Made by a program: the position numbers and the translations under genes. Shown piece by piece: positions 1-11,591 of a DNA stretch of 64,000 bases (the stretch's first letter is position 1; each line of letters begins with the position of its first letter). The notes under the pieces are model-generated. The model was not told the DNA's origin. It ran no database searches and saw only the letters and a program-made list of their open reading frames with translations. This stretch comes from Steinernema hermaphroditum (lineage: Eukaryota; Nematoda; Chromadorea; Rhabditida; Steinernematidae): the NCBI GenBank assembly GCA_030435675.1, contig CM059624.1, positions 13,912,769-13,976,768 on the forward strand, given 5' to 3'.

Positions 1-2700
1 AATTGATGTCGTTAAATTTTGAGCCGTTTCGAGCTTTTCGGAATTAATGTTTTCATAAAGTGAAACCGGGCGAACGCTTCAATCGTGGATGCGGAGGCCT
101 GTTACGGGCAAAAAGTGTAATGGACGAGCTTCTACATGTGATTGATATCAAGCTTCGGGGAGATGTGATGAAAGCTTGGGCCAACTGTTCAAATTTGGTG
201 GAATTTCGATGCATTCAAGGCGCGTTCAGTGGTTAAGTAACATTGAAATCTGGAGTTCCCGCCTTTGTAAAAGGGACGGTTGACAGGGGAATCGAACTCG
301 GACCCGAAAACTGATAGGCAAGGCTCATCCCGCATCGACCATAGAAGCACTGAAACGGTTCTATAAATATTGCATATCCTGATGGGTTTTGATTTTAATA
401 AGTTCTATAAAGTTTACAAAGGGGGACTCAGTTCCCCAAAATGCATCATCTATTGACACCGAAGACTCTCTTATATATGGTAATCAATGGGCATTTCAAC
501 GAATAGGCCTGTCCCATAGACAGAAGCGCTCTCCATAAACTGACAATGATCATGTCCAAATCGTCCAAGATAGGGTTGTCATTCTAGACAAAAAACGCCG
601 AACTTTCGCAGAAAAACTATAAACTTGGATCTGTCGTTCACTCCATTACTGATGGTTGCAAATTTTAGTCTTCTAATGCTATCCTCTAGTAACTGAAGGA
701 CAGACCTTAGACTGTAAGAAAAGCTTTGCTCAATGGAAAAACCTGTGAACTACGGAAAACATTACTTCAATGGTATCATAGTAACAAGATATGCTTTATT
801 TTGGCTTACTCCTTGGTGCAGCTACAGGCTTACTTGTTGGATTTCATGAGGACAGAGTTGTTACACAGCAAACAATGAATGATTGTGCGTTAACTATAGA
901 TCTTCAATGACATTCAGATGTACAAAAATACATATAAAACACAATGCTTGAATGGCTGGGCTGCTCGGCAACTTTTCAGTCCTGTAGATTCCCATGTAGA
1001 ACGAGTGGGGTTCATTTTTATCAACAATCGAATCCTTTACATGCCCAATCATAGACAAACAAGGGCTTCTATGCAGTCTAAACGCCGGAGGATGCCTGTC
1101 CAGAATCATGTTGCAGCTAAAAAGCAAACACTTAATTATTTTTACGGACATGTCCTTGCAGTTCTGCAGAAAGGTTGGCAAAAACATGCCGGCGCGTTAA
1201 TGACTGGCCCAGAGCCATTTTCTCAACAACTGCTCCGCAAGATTAACGTGACACTTAGCTGCAGAGCTTTCCATAAAAATTGCAAAAGGCACGCCGGGTG
1301 ACCAAGTTAAATGAGGGCATATTTCATTGATGTTTTATCTGCTCTAAACGAGCAAGCTGTTCTTAGCCGAAAAATTTCGACAATTATCGTAATCCACCTT
1401 TCCCACTTCACGTAGAATATGCGCGATTCCCGTGGGCACTGCAAACCCCGTTCCAATCCTTTTAAGACTAGCAGAACCCAACCAACCGGAAAGTAGTTTC
1501 ACTTAATTGGCCTCGTTGTCACGACATTTCTCGCGGTCAGTTGTCATTAGTCCCTAGAGTCTCAATTGCTGAGATCGTTCGCAATTTAACTGCCTGACTA
1601 TCAAAACAAACTCTTCTCGCGAAAACCTTGAGCTATGGCACTTTGGAAAAACAAACATTGAGTCATAGGTGAGGGTTAATCTGGGTTCATAGCACTCATA
1701 GTTTGTTAGGCAATGCGTACTGTATCTGCCACGAAGATGAATACTAGAACTGACAAAGGAACCGCTCGATCTGGATGAGGTGTACTGCACTAGGTAGAGC
1801 TTGATGAGAATGGTGTGCGCTGAGTTGAAGGTACCTATCTTATCAGTGAGCACGAAATTCGATGAATCCAGGAGTGCCGCAGTGGTAGGGAATAGAGGAC
1901 GGAGCAGAAACCCGTCACTTCCTCATGATCATGATTATATCTTCACAGTTTCTTATGCCCTTATAAGCACATTTTAGGCCTAGCATTGGAGGTTACATGA
2001 ATGAGTTTTATAGACATCATTACCTCCATTCTAACTAAAAGTTTCTAAAAGCAATTCGGGTTCATGCCCCTCTAATCCCCCCCCCCCCCTCATTTATGTG
2101 CTAATCCATCCAGTAGACCGTGATCTGCTTCAGTACTTTAGTTCGTTGGCTAATGGCAAAGTTCGCCTAATCGTCTTTAAGAACTTGTTGGCGACGATTA
2201 GGTCATCGGTTGCTCTATTACAGTTCAGAGAATACAGGAATACGAATCCATTGTAGATTGTTCTTGTATCTTAGGTCCACTAAACTATCGTCTATTGATC
2301 AAGGCTTACGGTTCCATGGCTCACAAGCGGTTCCTCAGTTGAGAGTCCTTTCAGAAATTGATTCGTGGTTACAAGGAATTTTCAAGGATTAAGGTCGGTC
2401 AAATATCGGTTAAAAAGTGATGCTTTTCCGGATCCTAATGGTTGAAAGGGAACGTCTTGGGCATTTGAGTCCTTCGCTAGTACATCTCTGTTAAAAAAGG
2501 CCCTCCGACATTCAACATCACCTCTACGTTTCGAAATTTCACAATTCGTAATATTCTGACGTTCAGTTTTTCGAAAATTTAACCTTGAGCCCTTAGGACC
2601 CAGGCTGCCACACCCCGTTATCATGCAATGCCTTTGAGTCGTACAATTCAAGATCGACGCTCCGTGGAGGGTCGTTTATGCGCCGAAATATTCACAAACT
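1..2700. other. Gene-free stretch
   Basis: No coding region, RNA gene or repeat can be supported here. The open frames are short and overlap each other on both strands without homology that I recognise. A run of about 14 C lies near 2077-2090. The stretch is presumably intergenic, or intronic to a gene outside the window. Confidence 0.5.
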
Positions 2701-2719
2701 CCTCATATCCCCTCGCATC

Positions 2720-3400
2720 ATCCGCATCCATCCTTCTCCATCGAGAGTTATCGATCGTCGTCGTCATAGCGTGTGGCGCTCGGGCGCTCGGTTGGCTGTT
2801 CTTCTTCTTCTCGTTCTTCTTCTCCGTGGTGGTCGCTGCTGCTGCCGCCGCGTCTCTTTTTTATTCGCTCTTTTCCTCTTCTGCGCGGCGCCGTCGCGCA
2901 CACGCTCTCTCGCCGTCGCCATCTCTCGGAAAACTGTTAATTACTTCTTGCTCGAGGCATCGACGCGGAACGTCGAAGCCGACGACGGCGCCATCTCTCC
3001 CCATCATTGCTAATTTGGACCCAAACGCCGGGGGCCCTTTGGAATTGAGGCGAAAAAAATATGATGATGAGGCAGGTCATCCAAGACATGCCCGGCCTGC
3101 AATACCCAGTGCCCCTTTTGTCCTTTTCTAGGGGGGGGCGCGATTTGCAGCCGGCGGATTCGGCGGTGGCGGCGGCGGCGACGACGAGGGGCGTCGAGGG
3201 GGAGGGGGCGTGTCCGGTGCGCCGACAGCAGCGGCGTAGGGCAGATGGATGCCGCCGAGTCGCGGTCTCGGTCGGTGGTCGTGCTGCGCGTCCTGTGGTC
3301 GTCGCCCCGCAGCCTCCTTCCTCGCCGCCCTGCAAGCCTGTCCAGCCTGAGTCAGCTTCCCTTCTCGAATCCATGTGCTGAATCACCCTCCTCCACCTAA
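2720..3400. other. GC-rich non-coding block
   Basis: This block is markedly GC-rich (runs of GGCGGC/GCCGCC and CGACG) inside otherwise AT-leaning DNA. Long overlapping open frames occur on both strands, but they encode low-complexity Arg/Ala/Ser strings, as expected from composition alone. It may be a regulatory island, like similar blocks near 4.4, 6.1 and 9.5 kb. Confidence 0.4.
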
Positions 3401-3748
3401 GACTGACGCCTATTCGACGAAAAAAAGTACGGTAGAGATGCTCGCCGCCTGGAACTTCGTCTCAACCTTAGAGTTGGCTAGGCGTAGGTGAGCAAAGTTT
3501 CAGGTGTGCGAGCATCTTGTCCATAGTCTGCTCGTCACAGCCTGATCACAGTATTACGCATAGGTAACAGGAGAGCAAAGAGCAAATAATCGAAAATCTG
3601 CATGACCCCTTCAAGACGTTATGCCTATTTTTAGATCTCCAACGCCCTGAGGAACCGTCTCTCGTCGGCGCAACAGTTCGGCATCGACATTTCGGAGCGG
3701 TTAGGCCGCGTGCAGGTAGGTCATTTTGAAGATGCTAAAATTCAAAGA

Positions 3749-4378
3749 GATGGTCTTTCATTTGTGTTCCCAGTGATCGGTCGGGTCGTCCACTCGCTCT
3801 CTCTGAGGCTGCCTGGGGCCGACTGAGTTGAGTGAGCGGTCGTTCTCGGCCGTCATTGTTGGTTGCATAGTGATCGCCCCGGCTCCCAGAAGGCCTGGAA
3901 CACCAGGGAGCCGTAGTTCCAACGTCTTGCCAAGAAGCCCGTCACTGCCGCCCGACTCCACCCGCGCCGCCAGAGAAGCCGAAGAAGCGTTACAACTCCG
4001 AAGTCTGTGCCGCCAGTTGCCTTGATGGTTCCCGGTTTGCCCGTTGTGCTCCACCGACGCGTTTCGCCCAGATGCCGTTTTTCGCCCGTGCTGCCCGCGG
4101 AAGCCGCCGAAGAAGCTTCTCAACTCCGACGTCCGCGCTGCCACCCGAGCTGAAGATGGGCTTGCTGTGTTCCACCGTCTCCGGGGTCAACTCTTCGCCT
4201 CTCTGATGCCTGCGCACACTGATGGGATCGTCGCCTTCTACTCTGATGCTGTGCCCTGCGCCGAAGCCAGAAGACCGACGACTACGGAGTGACAATGTGG
4301 TTTTTGTGCATATATATGACGTCTCGCAAGGCGTAAGCCTTAGATACGAGAAATAAACTCGTAAACTCGTAAACTCGT
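3749..4378 (+). mobile_element. Non-autonomous RTE-related retroelement, copy A
   Basis: A 630-bp insertion lies between two copies of AAAATTCAAAGA (3737-3748 and 4379-4390), a 12-bp target-site duplication. Its 5' part (CTCGCTCTCT, then a GGCTCCCAGAAGG...GGAACACCAG...AGCCGTAG block near 3890-3917) matches the 5' region of the full-length RTE at 40969-44032. Its 3' end has a GTCTCGCAAGGCGTAAGCCTT motif shared with the copy ending near 33665, followed by AATAAA and a tail of three CTCGTAAA-like units. No reverse transcriptase is encoded, so it must be mobilised in trans. Confidence 0.8.
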
Positions 4379-4390
4379 AAAATTCAAAGA

Positions 4391-5015
4391 TACTATCATG
4401 GCGGTGTTGTGATGGCGCGCGATGGAGAAGATGACCCGGTTCTGTGTTTTTGCGCGTTCGGCTCCGCCGTTCGCCGCCACCGCCGTCGCCGTTGGGGCAA
4501 CCTTTTATGGGTGCGCGAGCGTAAAGTGTGACCTTGATTGATGAATATTCGATTCGAGCAGCGTGATGAGCCGGCGGCTGAGCTGCCGGAGTCCGGAGCG
4601 ATTCTGATGCAGATGTCGACGACGTCGACGTTTACAACGTCGGAGGACAGAGGGAGAGGCGAGAGCGCAGTCGCACTCTTGAAGACACGCCGCCGCGGTG
4701 CTGCTGCTGCTGATGCAAAATCTGGCAAATCGATCGGGGGGCACGGCTGGCAAGAGCACGCCGAGTTCAAACGGCGCGGAGGGCACCACGCAGAGCCGAG
4801 CCGGTCGGCCTAGCGGGACGCAAGCCATTATCGGTGGCGCCACGCGGCCTCGGATAATGGATGGCCGCCGGCAACGCGCGCCTGCGTGCTCCGCGCTGAT
4901 AATGGCCCAAAAAAAGGCGAGCGCCATGCGCAGGCGGAAAGGCCCTAGGGCCGATGGGGGCGAAACGTTGTCGTCATGAGTTCGAACGCTTAGAGCCGAG
5001 CTGCTCAAAGAACCG
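4391..5015. other. GC-rich non-coding block
   Basis: The sequence is GC-rich between about 4400 and 4980, with overlapping low-complexity frames on both strands. No splice-consistent coding exon or known domain is visible. It is interpreted as non-coding. Confidence 0.35.
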
Positions 5016-5369
5016 ACATGAACGCTTATGGTTTTCACACTTCACACCATACTTGCATGACCAAAAGTGGCTATGGATATGCGCAAAAAGAGAAACAAGG
5101 GTGTTCAATAAGTACGGACTTAGGTGTGACTAAGATGATGGCATGAGGATACCATAGGAAGTTAGATCCGGGTCCCGACAATCGGAGTTACATGAACGCT
5201 TATGGTTTTGACACTTGGTTGCATAGTTGCGTGACCAAAATTGGTTATCAGTAAGAGAAAAGATCAATAAGCACTCATTCAGGTGCGACTAAGAAGATGG
5301 CATAAAGGTTACAATAATGTAATTGCGAAGGCCAAAGCAAGTTAGATCTGTGTCTCGGGAATCCGGGTC
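5016..5369. repeat. Diverged tandem duplication, period about 174 bp
   Basis: Two adjacent units begin ACATGAACGCTTATGGTTTT (5016 and 5190) and end with GTTAGATC followed by a GTCCCGAC/GTCTCGGG-type segment. Shared blocks in order are the start, GTGACCAAAA, a CAATAAG segment, GGTG.GACTAAGA.GATGGCAT, and GTTAGATC. The units are substantially diverged with small indels, so the duplication is old. No coding potential is seen. Confidence 0.7.
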
Positions 5370-6039
5370 CTCAAACTTTTGCAGTACCATCTTTCTTAGA
5401 TTAATATCAATAAAAGATAAGATAGAAAGATAAAAAGGTTGTTAGAGATGATCAAAAGTGAGCTAATTTAAAAAAAGAAAACCAATATCTATCGCTCTAC
5501 ATTTTGGCAGTTTAATAACCCTAAAAAACTGAAAAAAGAACGATTAAAGAGTAAGTTGTAATAATTCTCAAAGGTGGCAGGAAAATGTCCAGAACGAAAC
5601 ATTGCAATCTAGACGAAACTGAGCTGACTTAACCGATCTACCGGTGTACAAAATGTCCCATAGAATCTGTAAGATAAGGAACCAAAGACTAGGCGACCAC
5701 TGGACCCAACATCATGCGTAAATTTATATATACTATGGATGGTCCTTAAAGAATGAGGCAGAGGAGGTTACGAGCTTTTGAGATAACCCCGTACCTCTCA
5801 ATTTTTGAAAGATAGCCTGCTCTTTAGGTCAATTTTCACCTTTGGAAAGAGGTACTCGTACTTTTAGATCACAGAGTTCGATGTACTGTCACTGGCCATA
5901 TTCAATAGAACATGACTTTTCAACTACGTTAGAATCGTGCCCAGCATCATCTTTGAAAATCACCAAAGTCGCCTCCGAATCGCTTATCCCCGTTCCAGTC
6001 GCATAATCTCAATTTGTAATTCCTCGCGCTGTCACAAAC
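5370..6039. other. Gene-free stretch
   Basis: AT-leaning sequence with no convincing open frame, RNA gene or repeat. Confidence 0.4.
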
Positions 6040-6720
6040 ACTTCCTCGATGTCACAATTCCGCGCCCCAATTTATAATTGCCGCAACGAAAATGTATGCA
6101 AACGTCGGCGACTGGTTAATTGGGTGCACCCGGCGCCAAGCCGAAGACGCGAGGCGAAGAAAGGTGGCCGAGTGATGAATTGTGTCTCCGCGAGGACCAG
6201 TTTCGACTTTATTTTCGGAGGGACTTGTGGTTTACGATGTTGCCGATGGCGGCGGCCGCCGCCGCCACCGAGGGCGAAGAGTTCTTCTTGTGGTCGTGAG
6301 TCGTCCAGCTGCGCCGGAGGCAAGAGGGCACCCAGAGGAGGTGTTTATTTTGACCCCTAGGCTGTTCTCGCCGGCGACGTCGCTAATCCTCGACGAGATT
6401 GTATACATTTTCTCGAGGGCGCCGCGCTAATCTGGCGCACGCGATCCCACGGGGCCACAAGAGAGCGTCTTATAAACACGCAATTTGGCCAGAAAAGAAC
6501 GGAGACGAAGAAGGCCCGAGGACGAGCGGCTATCGATACCTCATTAGTCTTCGGCGGACGCGGGCCGAGGCCCCGGAGGCCGCGGAGATGGAGCGCCATT
6601 TTAATTGCTCTCATTTAATTGAGCGCGGCAGGACCCAGCGATGGCAATTATGCGCTGCTGAGGGTGGCGAGAGTGGGCTGAGGATGGCAGGATACGGTAG
6701 TGTGTGCTAAGTATGGAAAA
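6040..6720. promoter_or_regulatory. Putative cis-regulatory block (GC-rich with TAAT cores)
   Basis: A GC-rich block contains embedded homeodomain-like cores: GGTTAATTGGGTGCACCC near 6115, TTTTAATTGCTC and TTTAATTGAGCGC near 6600, and GGCAATTATGCGCTGC near 6643. The last closely resembles AGCAATTATGCACTCAGC near 9585 in another GC-rich block. Open frames here are compositional. The regulatory role is inferred from composition and motif recurrence only. Confidence 0.3.
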
Positions 6721-9159
6721 GGGGGTAAAATTGATAGAAAAGGAAGTGGACAGATGTGGAAGGTCCTAGTTCTTGAGTCACTTAGAAAAGACTGCGTAGA
6801 AGGCAAGTAGGGGTAGGTAGAAGGTCAGCCTTCAGAGGTGACGATTGGTGGACTTTCTTCAGAAACTTTCTGTCTACGAACTTATGACCAAAATGTGTTA
6901 TAATGGCAAACTACCGAGTAGGGTATGCGGTCGGAAAAGGACTCGATATGATGACCTGAAAAAGATATGCCTGATCTAACTGAAACACATGAGCTTTAGG
7001 CTGCTTCAGCTTAGTGGTAGGCTAGATCTGGATCTTTTTGGGTATGAAAGTGGACTTATTTCGAAATTCGGCTTGCATTGTAGCCTTTGCCTTGTGTGGG
7101 CTAGGATTACTCCTCCAATTTGACGTTTTAAAATATTATCGTTCTAATAAGCGCCTACCTCCAGAGGCACGGGAATCACTCATCGGAATCAGTACACGAC
7201 CCTAGTTTTATGGTATGATCTGGAACGGATAAGGCCTATTAGGGTGCGGACATCAGGCAGCTCCCTACATCGATCAGATCCTTTTAAAATGAGCCAAAAC
7301 TATGTCACATCTTAGGGCAGTTTGATGATTCGTTTTGAGGCAAAATGCCCAACTGATAAAAGGTCTGAGCATACTATAAAAAACTGACACAACTTGACCT
7401 CATTACTCAAAACTTTGTGCTTCTTCCTCGATCTGGATTAACTCGCCGTGGTCTTTCAGCGCTTCTTCTCCTCCATAATCCCCTAATGCTTAGCTGTTTT
7501 TCATACAAACTTTTCATCCACAGTATCCCCTTGCTTCTCGTGCACGGCGGCTCTCTGCGTCCGAAGTCGGAAGCGTCCCAAATAGGCCGAGAGCACACTT
7601 GAATGCTCAACGATGTTTTCGCTTCGTTACCTCCTTCGGCGACGCACTCTCGCACTGCGACTTTCGCACGCGTCTAATCTCCACGCGAGGGATTATCCGC
7701 CGTCGCGGCTTAAAAGCCTCCAAGAGACGGGGTGATGACTGTGGGGATTTGTTACGCGGGTCGAGGATAATCAAATCGCCGATGGTGATTTGAAACCATT
7801 GACATTAAGCCACCGGTGCTTGAGGTGTACGGTAAATGGGAGTATTTTCCATCGCGAAATGATATATTTTTTATGATGGCGACAAGGAGGTGGAAAACAA
7901 AAACATATTTTGATGGGATGATATAGCTCTCCAGTGGCTAGGAGTTGATTCGGTTCAGTCGAACAGTCTATTATCTCGCTCAGGATATGTTGGTATTGTG
8001 TTGATCAGCATATCCAGAGACGTGTCGGTTCGGATCAGCTGGTTCAGCCTGTTGAGATGGTTACACGGCTGAGCTGATTCCCATCTCTGAGCATAGCTAT
8101 AGATCATGTCACTCGAACAATCTAAAAATGACGACTTCTTTGTATTCTTTTGCATACGAAGGTTCAACTACTAGGGATCGAAAGTTCAGGGCAGACGTAG
8201 AAGGATTATCTGGATTATGAGGCACAGGGTGTACTGAAAGGACATGTTAGGTCGATATTTCCAACGCCAACTTAGAACTAGAGAATTGGAATGAATAGGA
8301 AGTTCCTGTTCCGAACCGAAGTTTTGCCTAAGTTAGGAATTCGTTAGTTTCTTTAGAACAGAACAGTTATGTCTTAAGTTTTAAGAATCGAAATTCTGTA
8401 TCGAGCAGGTAGACCCGTTTGCAGTAGAGATGCCAACAAGTCCATGACGAGCTCGGGCTGGAGACTCATTAGAGTTTTGGACTCAATCGGCATCACTGCT
8501 TGCTCGTGAATTCGCTAAGTTCTGTATAACAGTCCGTTATGTTACTCATGGAGCATGCTACACACTCTATACCACACATTTACCTCAAAAATTATTCTCT
8601 TTTTGGCCCACCCAAGGTCCACATAGTGATGGGACAGCTATCTCCCACTGGGTCGAAGAAGGAAAAGACTACAGTGATCAACAGTTGTTCATTGTGCCAT
8701 TGATGAATGTCAATTGATTCAACAGCAGGTGAAGTGACCCAGGATGCATATTTTTGATGGGATGTATTCTTGCTTTTGACCAGCAGTTTAATACCCATTC
8801 TTCGACATTTAAATGCTATTTTATGTTACTTTTCATTGGAAATGTCCCATAGTAAATGAGCTTTGGAAGACTACCTGAAATTCTAGTCCCTAAGGACGAC
8901 CTTTTTCCACAAAATAGGTTCACTATATTCTTGTAAATCCTTCTCCTTTTGTCTGAGTCTTAGCAGTGGGACGATGGCAAGTACGGTACCCCATTCTAGG
9001 TCAATCGTCTAAGATTTTATGTCTATTACTACCACAATTAATGGAGCGTTGACCGCCAACATTTGGTACACTTACTAAATCGGCCGTTCGCAAAAAGACG
9101 ATCCACAAAAAGCACTCTTCCCCGCTCAAACCCTTTGATCCGTCACCCCTCCACCACCG
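6721..9159. other. Gene-free stretch
   Basis: No gene can be supported. A short terminal-inverted-repeat element is suspected at 8421-8499 and is listed separately. The rest shows nothing recognisable. Confidence 0.4.
8421..8499. repeat. Possible short TIR element (MITE-like)
   Basis: The ends read GCAGTAGAGATGCC and, reverse-complemented, GCAGTGATGCCGATTGAGTCC, giving imperfect terminal inverted repeats. A related segment with AGAGATGCCGACGAGCCCG and internal GACTCGAGT lies near 37331-37450. I found no clear target-site duplication. Confidence 0.3.
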
Positions 9160-9990
9160 ACTCGAGTGCGTCCGGTTCCGTGCGCAGGCCCTCCGCTCCT
9201 CTGTTTGTCTCCTCGAAATACGATAGGTGTCCGTGAGCGCGCGATATTTATTTTATCGTGCCGCTGCCGCCATTATCTCCATCGCCATGCCGTCATGCAG
9301 CCCGACTGGCTGTGCGTCGAGCAAGAAGGAGGAAGGGATGGAAGACAACAAGAAGGCTCGTGATGGACGCATTAGATGCGCGCATCTCCTCTATTAGTGT
9401 GTGCGTGTGATCCATCCGTAAACAGCGCCGTCAGCCGAAGAAGGCTGAGCAAACGGAGCGGCGTCGCTTTTAGGCTAACAGCCCGCCGGGTTTATTGACT
9501 CTTGCGCGCGCGCGCATTTTTATGGCGTGTTTTCGGCTACCGTGGCGACAGCGCCTCCGCCGCCGCCGCCGACAGCAATTATGCACTCAGCACCGCCGCC
9601 ACTGCCCCTCACTCATTGATTGGGTGCGCGCGGGGTCGATTTGACAAGGAAGGACTGCTCTTACGGCAACGATGGCGGAGGATATGGAGGCACAGAAGGT
9701 CGGATTCATATTTGTTCACCTCATCGGCTATTGTTCGATGGCGCGCTCGCTCAAATTTTATGATGTTATTGGGGTGCGGCGGCGGCGGCGGAGGGGCAAT
9801 TGACGAGGAGGACATGACGAGTGTGTACCTGGCCTTGTTGCGGTTCACATACACACGCACGTACGTACTTATGCGTGAACACGCACAATAAGAGGGGTGA
9901 ATCCGGTTTCGCAACGCCAATTGACACATCAGGGAACAGCGCAAGGCGAACGTGGAGCGAGTAATTGGATGGGGGAGTGGAGAGGTTAGT
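9160..9990. promoter_or_regulatory. Putative cis-regulatory block (GC-rich with AT-rich cores)
   Basis: CCGCCGCCGCC-type sequence alternates with short AT cores: GATATTTATTTTATCG near 9243, AGCAATTATGCACTCAGC near 9585, CATTGATTGGGTGCGCGC near 9612, and CAATTGAC near 9797 and 9918. The CAATTATGC core and its flanks recur in the block at 6040-6720. ORFs on both strands are low-complexity. Function is inferred, not shown. Confidence 0.3.
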
Positions 9991-11591
9991 GTTCTAATGT
10001 GGTAAGCGAAGGCAACTTAAACGGAAATAACTACAGTAAAGGTCTGAAGGCTGAAATACTGATGGTCGTCACAAGAAGTTTCCGATGGGAAGGTACATAA
10101 ACGTGAATAGGGAAAGCCAATGGAGGAGTAAGCTCGCTGAAAACTATGGAAAAGTGGACATAATTAAGTGGATTCACAAAGATTTACTGACAAGAGAATC
10201 CGGATTGTCACCTCACAAAAAGCGGGATAACGAATGATAAAGAGAATGAACCATTTGAATGAACCAATGAACGGTCGTTTGTCAATGGCAGATGGCACGA
10301 ATTCTACACACATAAGAACACAGTATCACACCGCACTTGCCGGTCTTCTTCTGGCTCAGGACACACCATCAGAGCCGAACAGGGCGATTCCTTCAGTGGG
10401 AGTGGAAATCAGAGAGGGGAAGAGCTGATTCTGGTAGAGGTTCAAGTGAGGCGAGATGAGTAATCTTGGATCCATTGTCAAGATCCTTGCGGACTGCGGA
10501 GTTTCAGAGCGTATTCGCAGGGTTCGTGCGGATTGACGCGGTTAGCGTCCTATGATTAAAAATTGTCCAAATCGAATAGGTCTATAGGCGCAATGGATAG
10601 GGCATGCAGGGTGTAATACGTATCCTAACCTGAGGTCAGATAATCCTTTTTTTGCATATCCAGCGAAAGATTCGGAAAAGTGCTCCTACTGTGACTTATT
10701 ATCAAGTTTGCATGATTTAACTGGTGGTACTATGATTTCTTGAACATTCGAGAAAGGGTCTTAAAAGGTACCATTATCCAATGTGCATAAAACAGGGTGG
10801 GGGCATTGAGTCCGATGTATGTTTAGGCATGCATCCGTAGCAAAAACAGAATCTCCCGACAACCCTTTTTACTTTTCTTATTCGCCGGTAGAGTAGCTTC
10901 ATTTTGGAGAAGACCACAGTGAGTTACATCGATTTCTTTATATTGCAATTTATCTGGCCCACAATGTACTTTTTCGGCGCTGAATCGTACGGTGGATATC
11001 CTATTGATATGGTTGATTCTATAAATCAGCGCAACAGATGAAGGTGCCAAAAAGTCCGTTCTTCATTGTTGCTGCACTACTACTTCAACGCGTCTTACAA
11101 ACTACCGTATCCCCCCTGAGAAGATCTCTGGCGCAGATCCTCAAGACGATAACAAATTTTCAGTCAATTAATCAAGTTTTTGCCACTCGGAAACCCGCAG
11201 AGAGTAGCGAAATGGAGATAATCGTGAGATAAGCACGCCTAATGCGTCATTTCTATCTGACAGGCGATTATCGCGAGTCAACGTGGATGAAAAAGTGGAT
11301 TATTGAGGGGTTTTTGATGGAGTGGGAGGCGATGTGATACAATTTTGAGTATTGAGTACATAACATGCATTTTTAAGGCTACTCTGAGGCGTTAGATGAA
11401 AAGATGATTTTGACGAAATGCAGTGAACCAAATTCACAGTTTACAGGAGGGACAGAATTGTATCACATCGTTCTACATGTTTAGACGTTCTACGTGGGTG
11501 GTCTTTTCTTTTCTAGGCGGTTCATTCGTCGAAAATCGCCTAATTTTCTGCGATTTTTGTTGCATTTCTAAGTTTCCTGTTTGTATTTCAG
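9991..11591. other. Intergenic DNA upstream of the NCBP3-like gene
   Basis: No gene is supported apart from a decayed tRNA-like segment near 10580. The stretch contains the presumed promoter of the gene starting at 11592. No TATA box is clear. Confidence 0.4.
10580..10650 (+). pseudogene. Decayed tRNA-Arg-like segment
   Basis: The first half reads GTCTATAGGCGCAATGGATA followed by GGGCATGCAGG. This resembles the 5' half and A box of tRNA-Arg genes of the GGCGCAATGGATAGCGCAT type. The B box is degraded (GGTCAGATAATCC), the 3' acceptor strand is missing, and a T run follows. It could be a tRNA pseudogene or a SINE head, or chance. Confidence 0.3.

Noticed and set aside
255..330. Minus-strand tRNA-like segment with GAGTTCGATTCCCC
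   Set aside because: The T-stem does not pair and no acceptor stem or A box fits a cloverleaf.
2628..3386. Overlapping 100-170-codon frames on both strands
   Set aside because: The sequence is GC-rich and low-complexity. The frames encode Arg/Ala/Ser/Val runs on both strands and there is no splice support.
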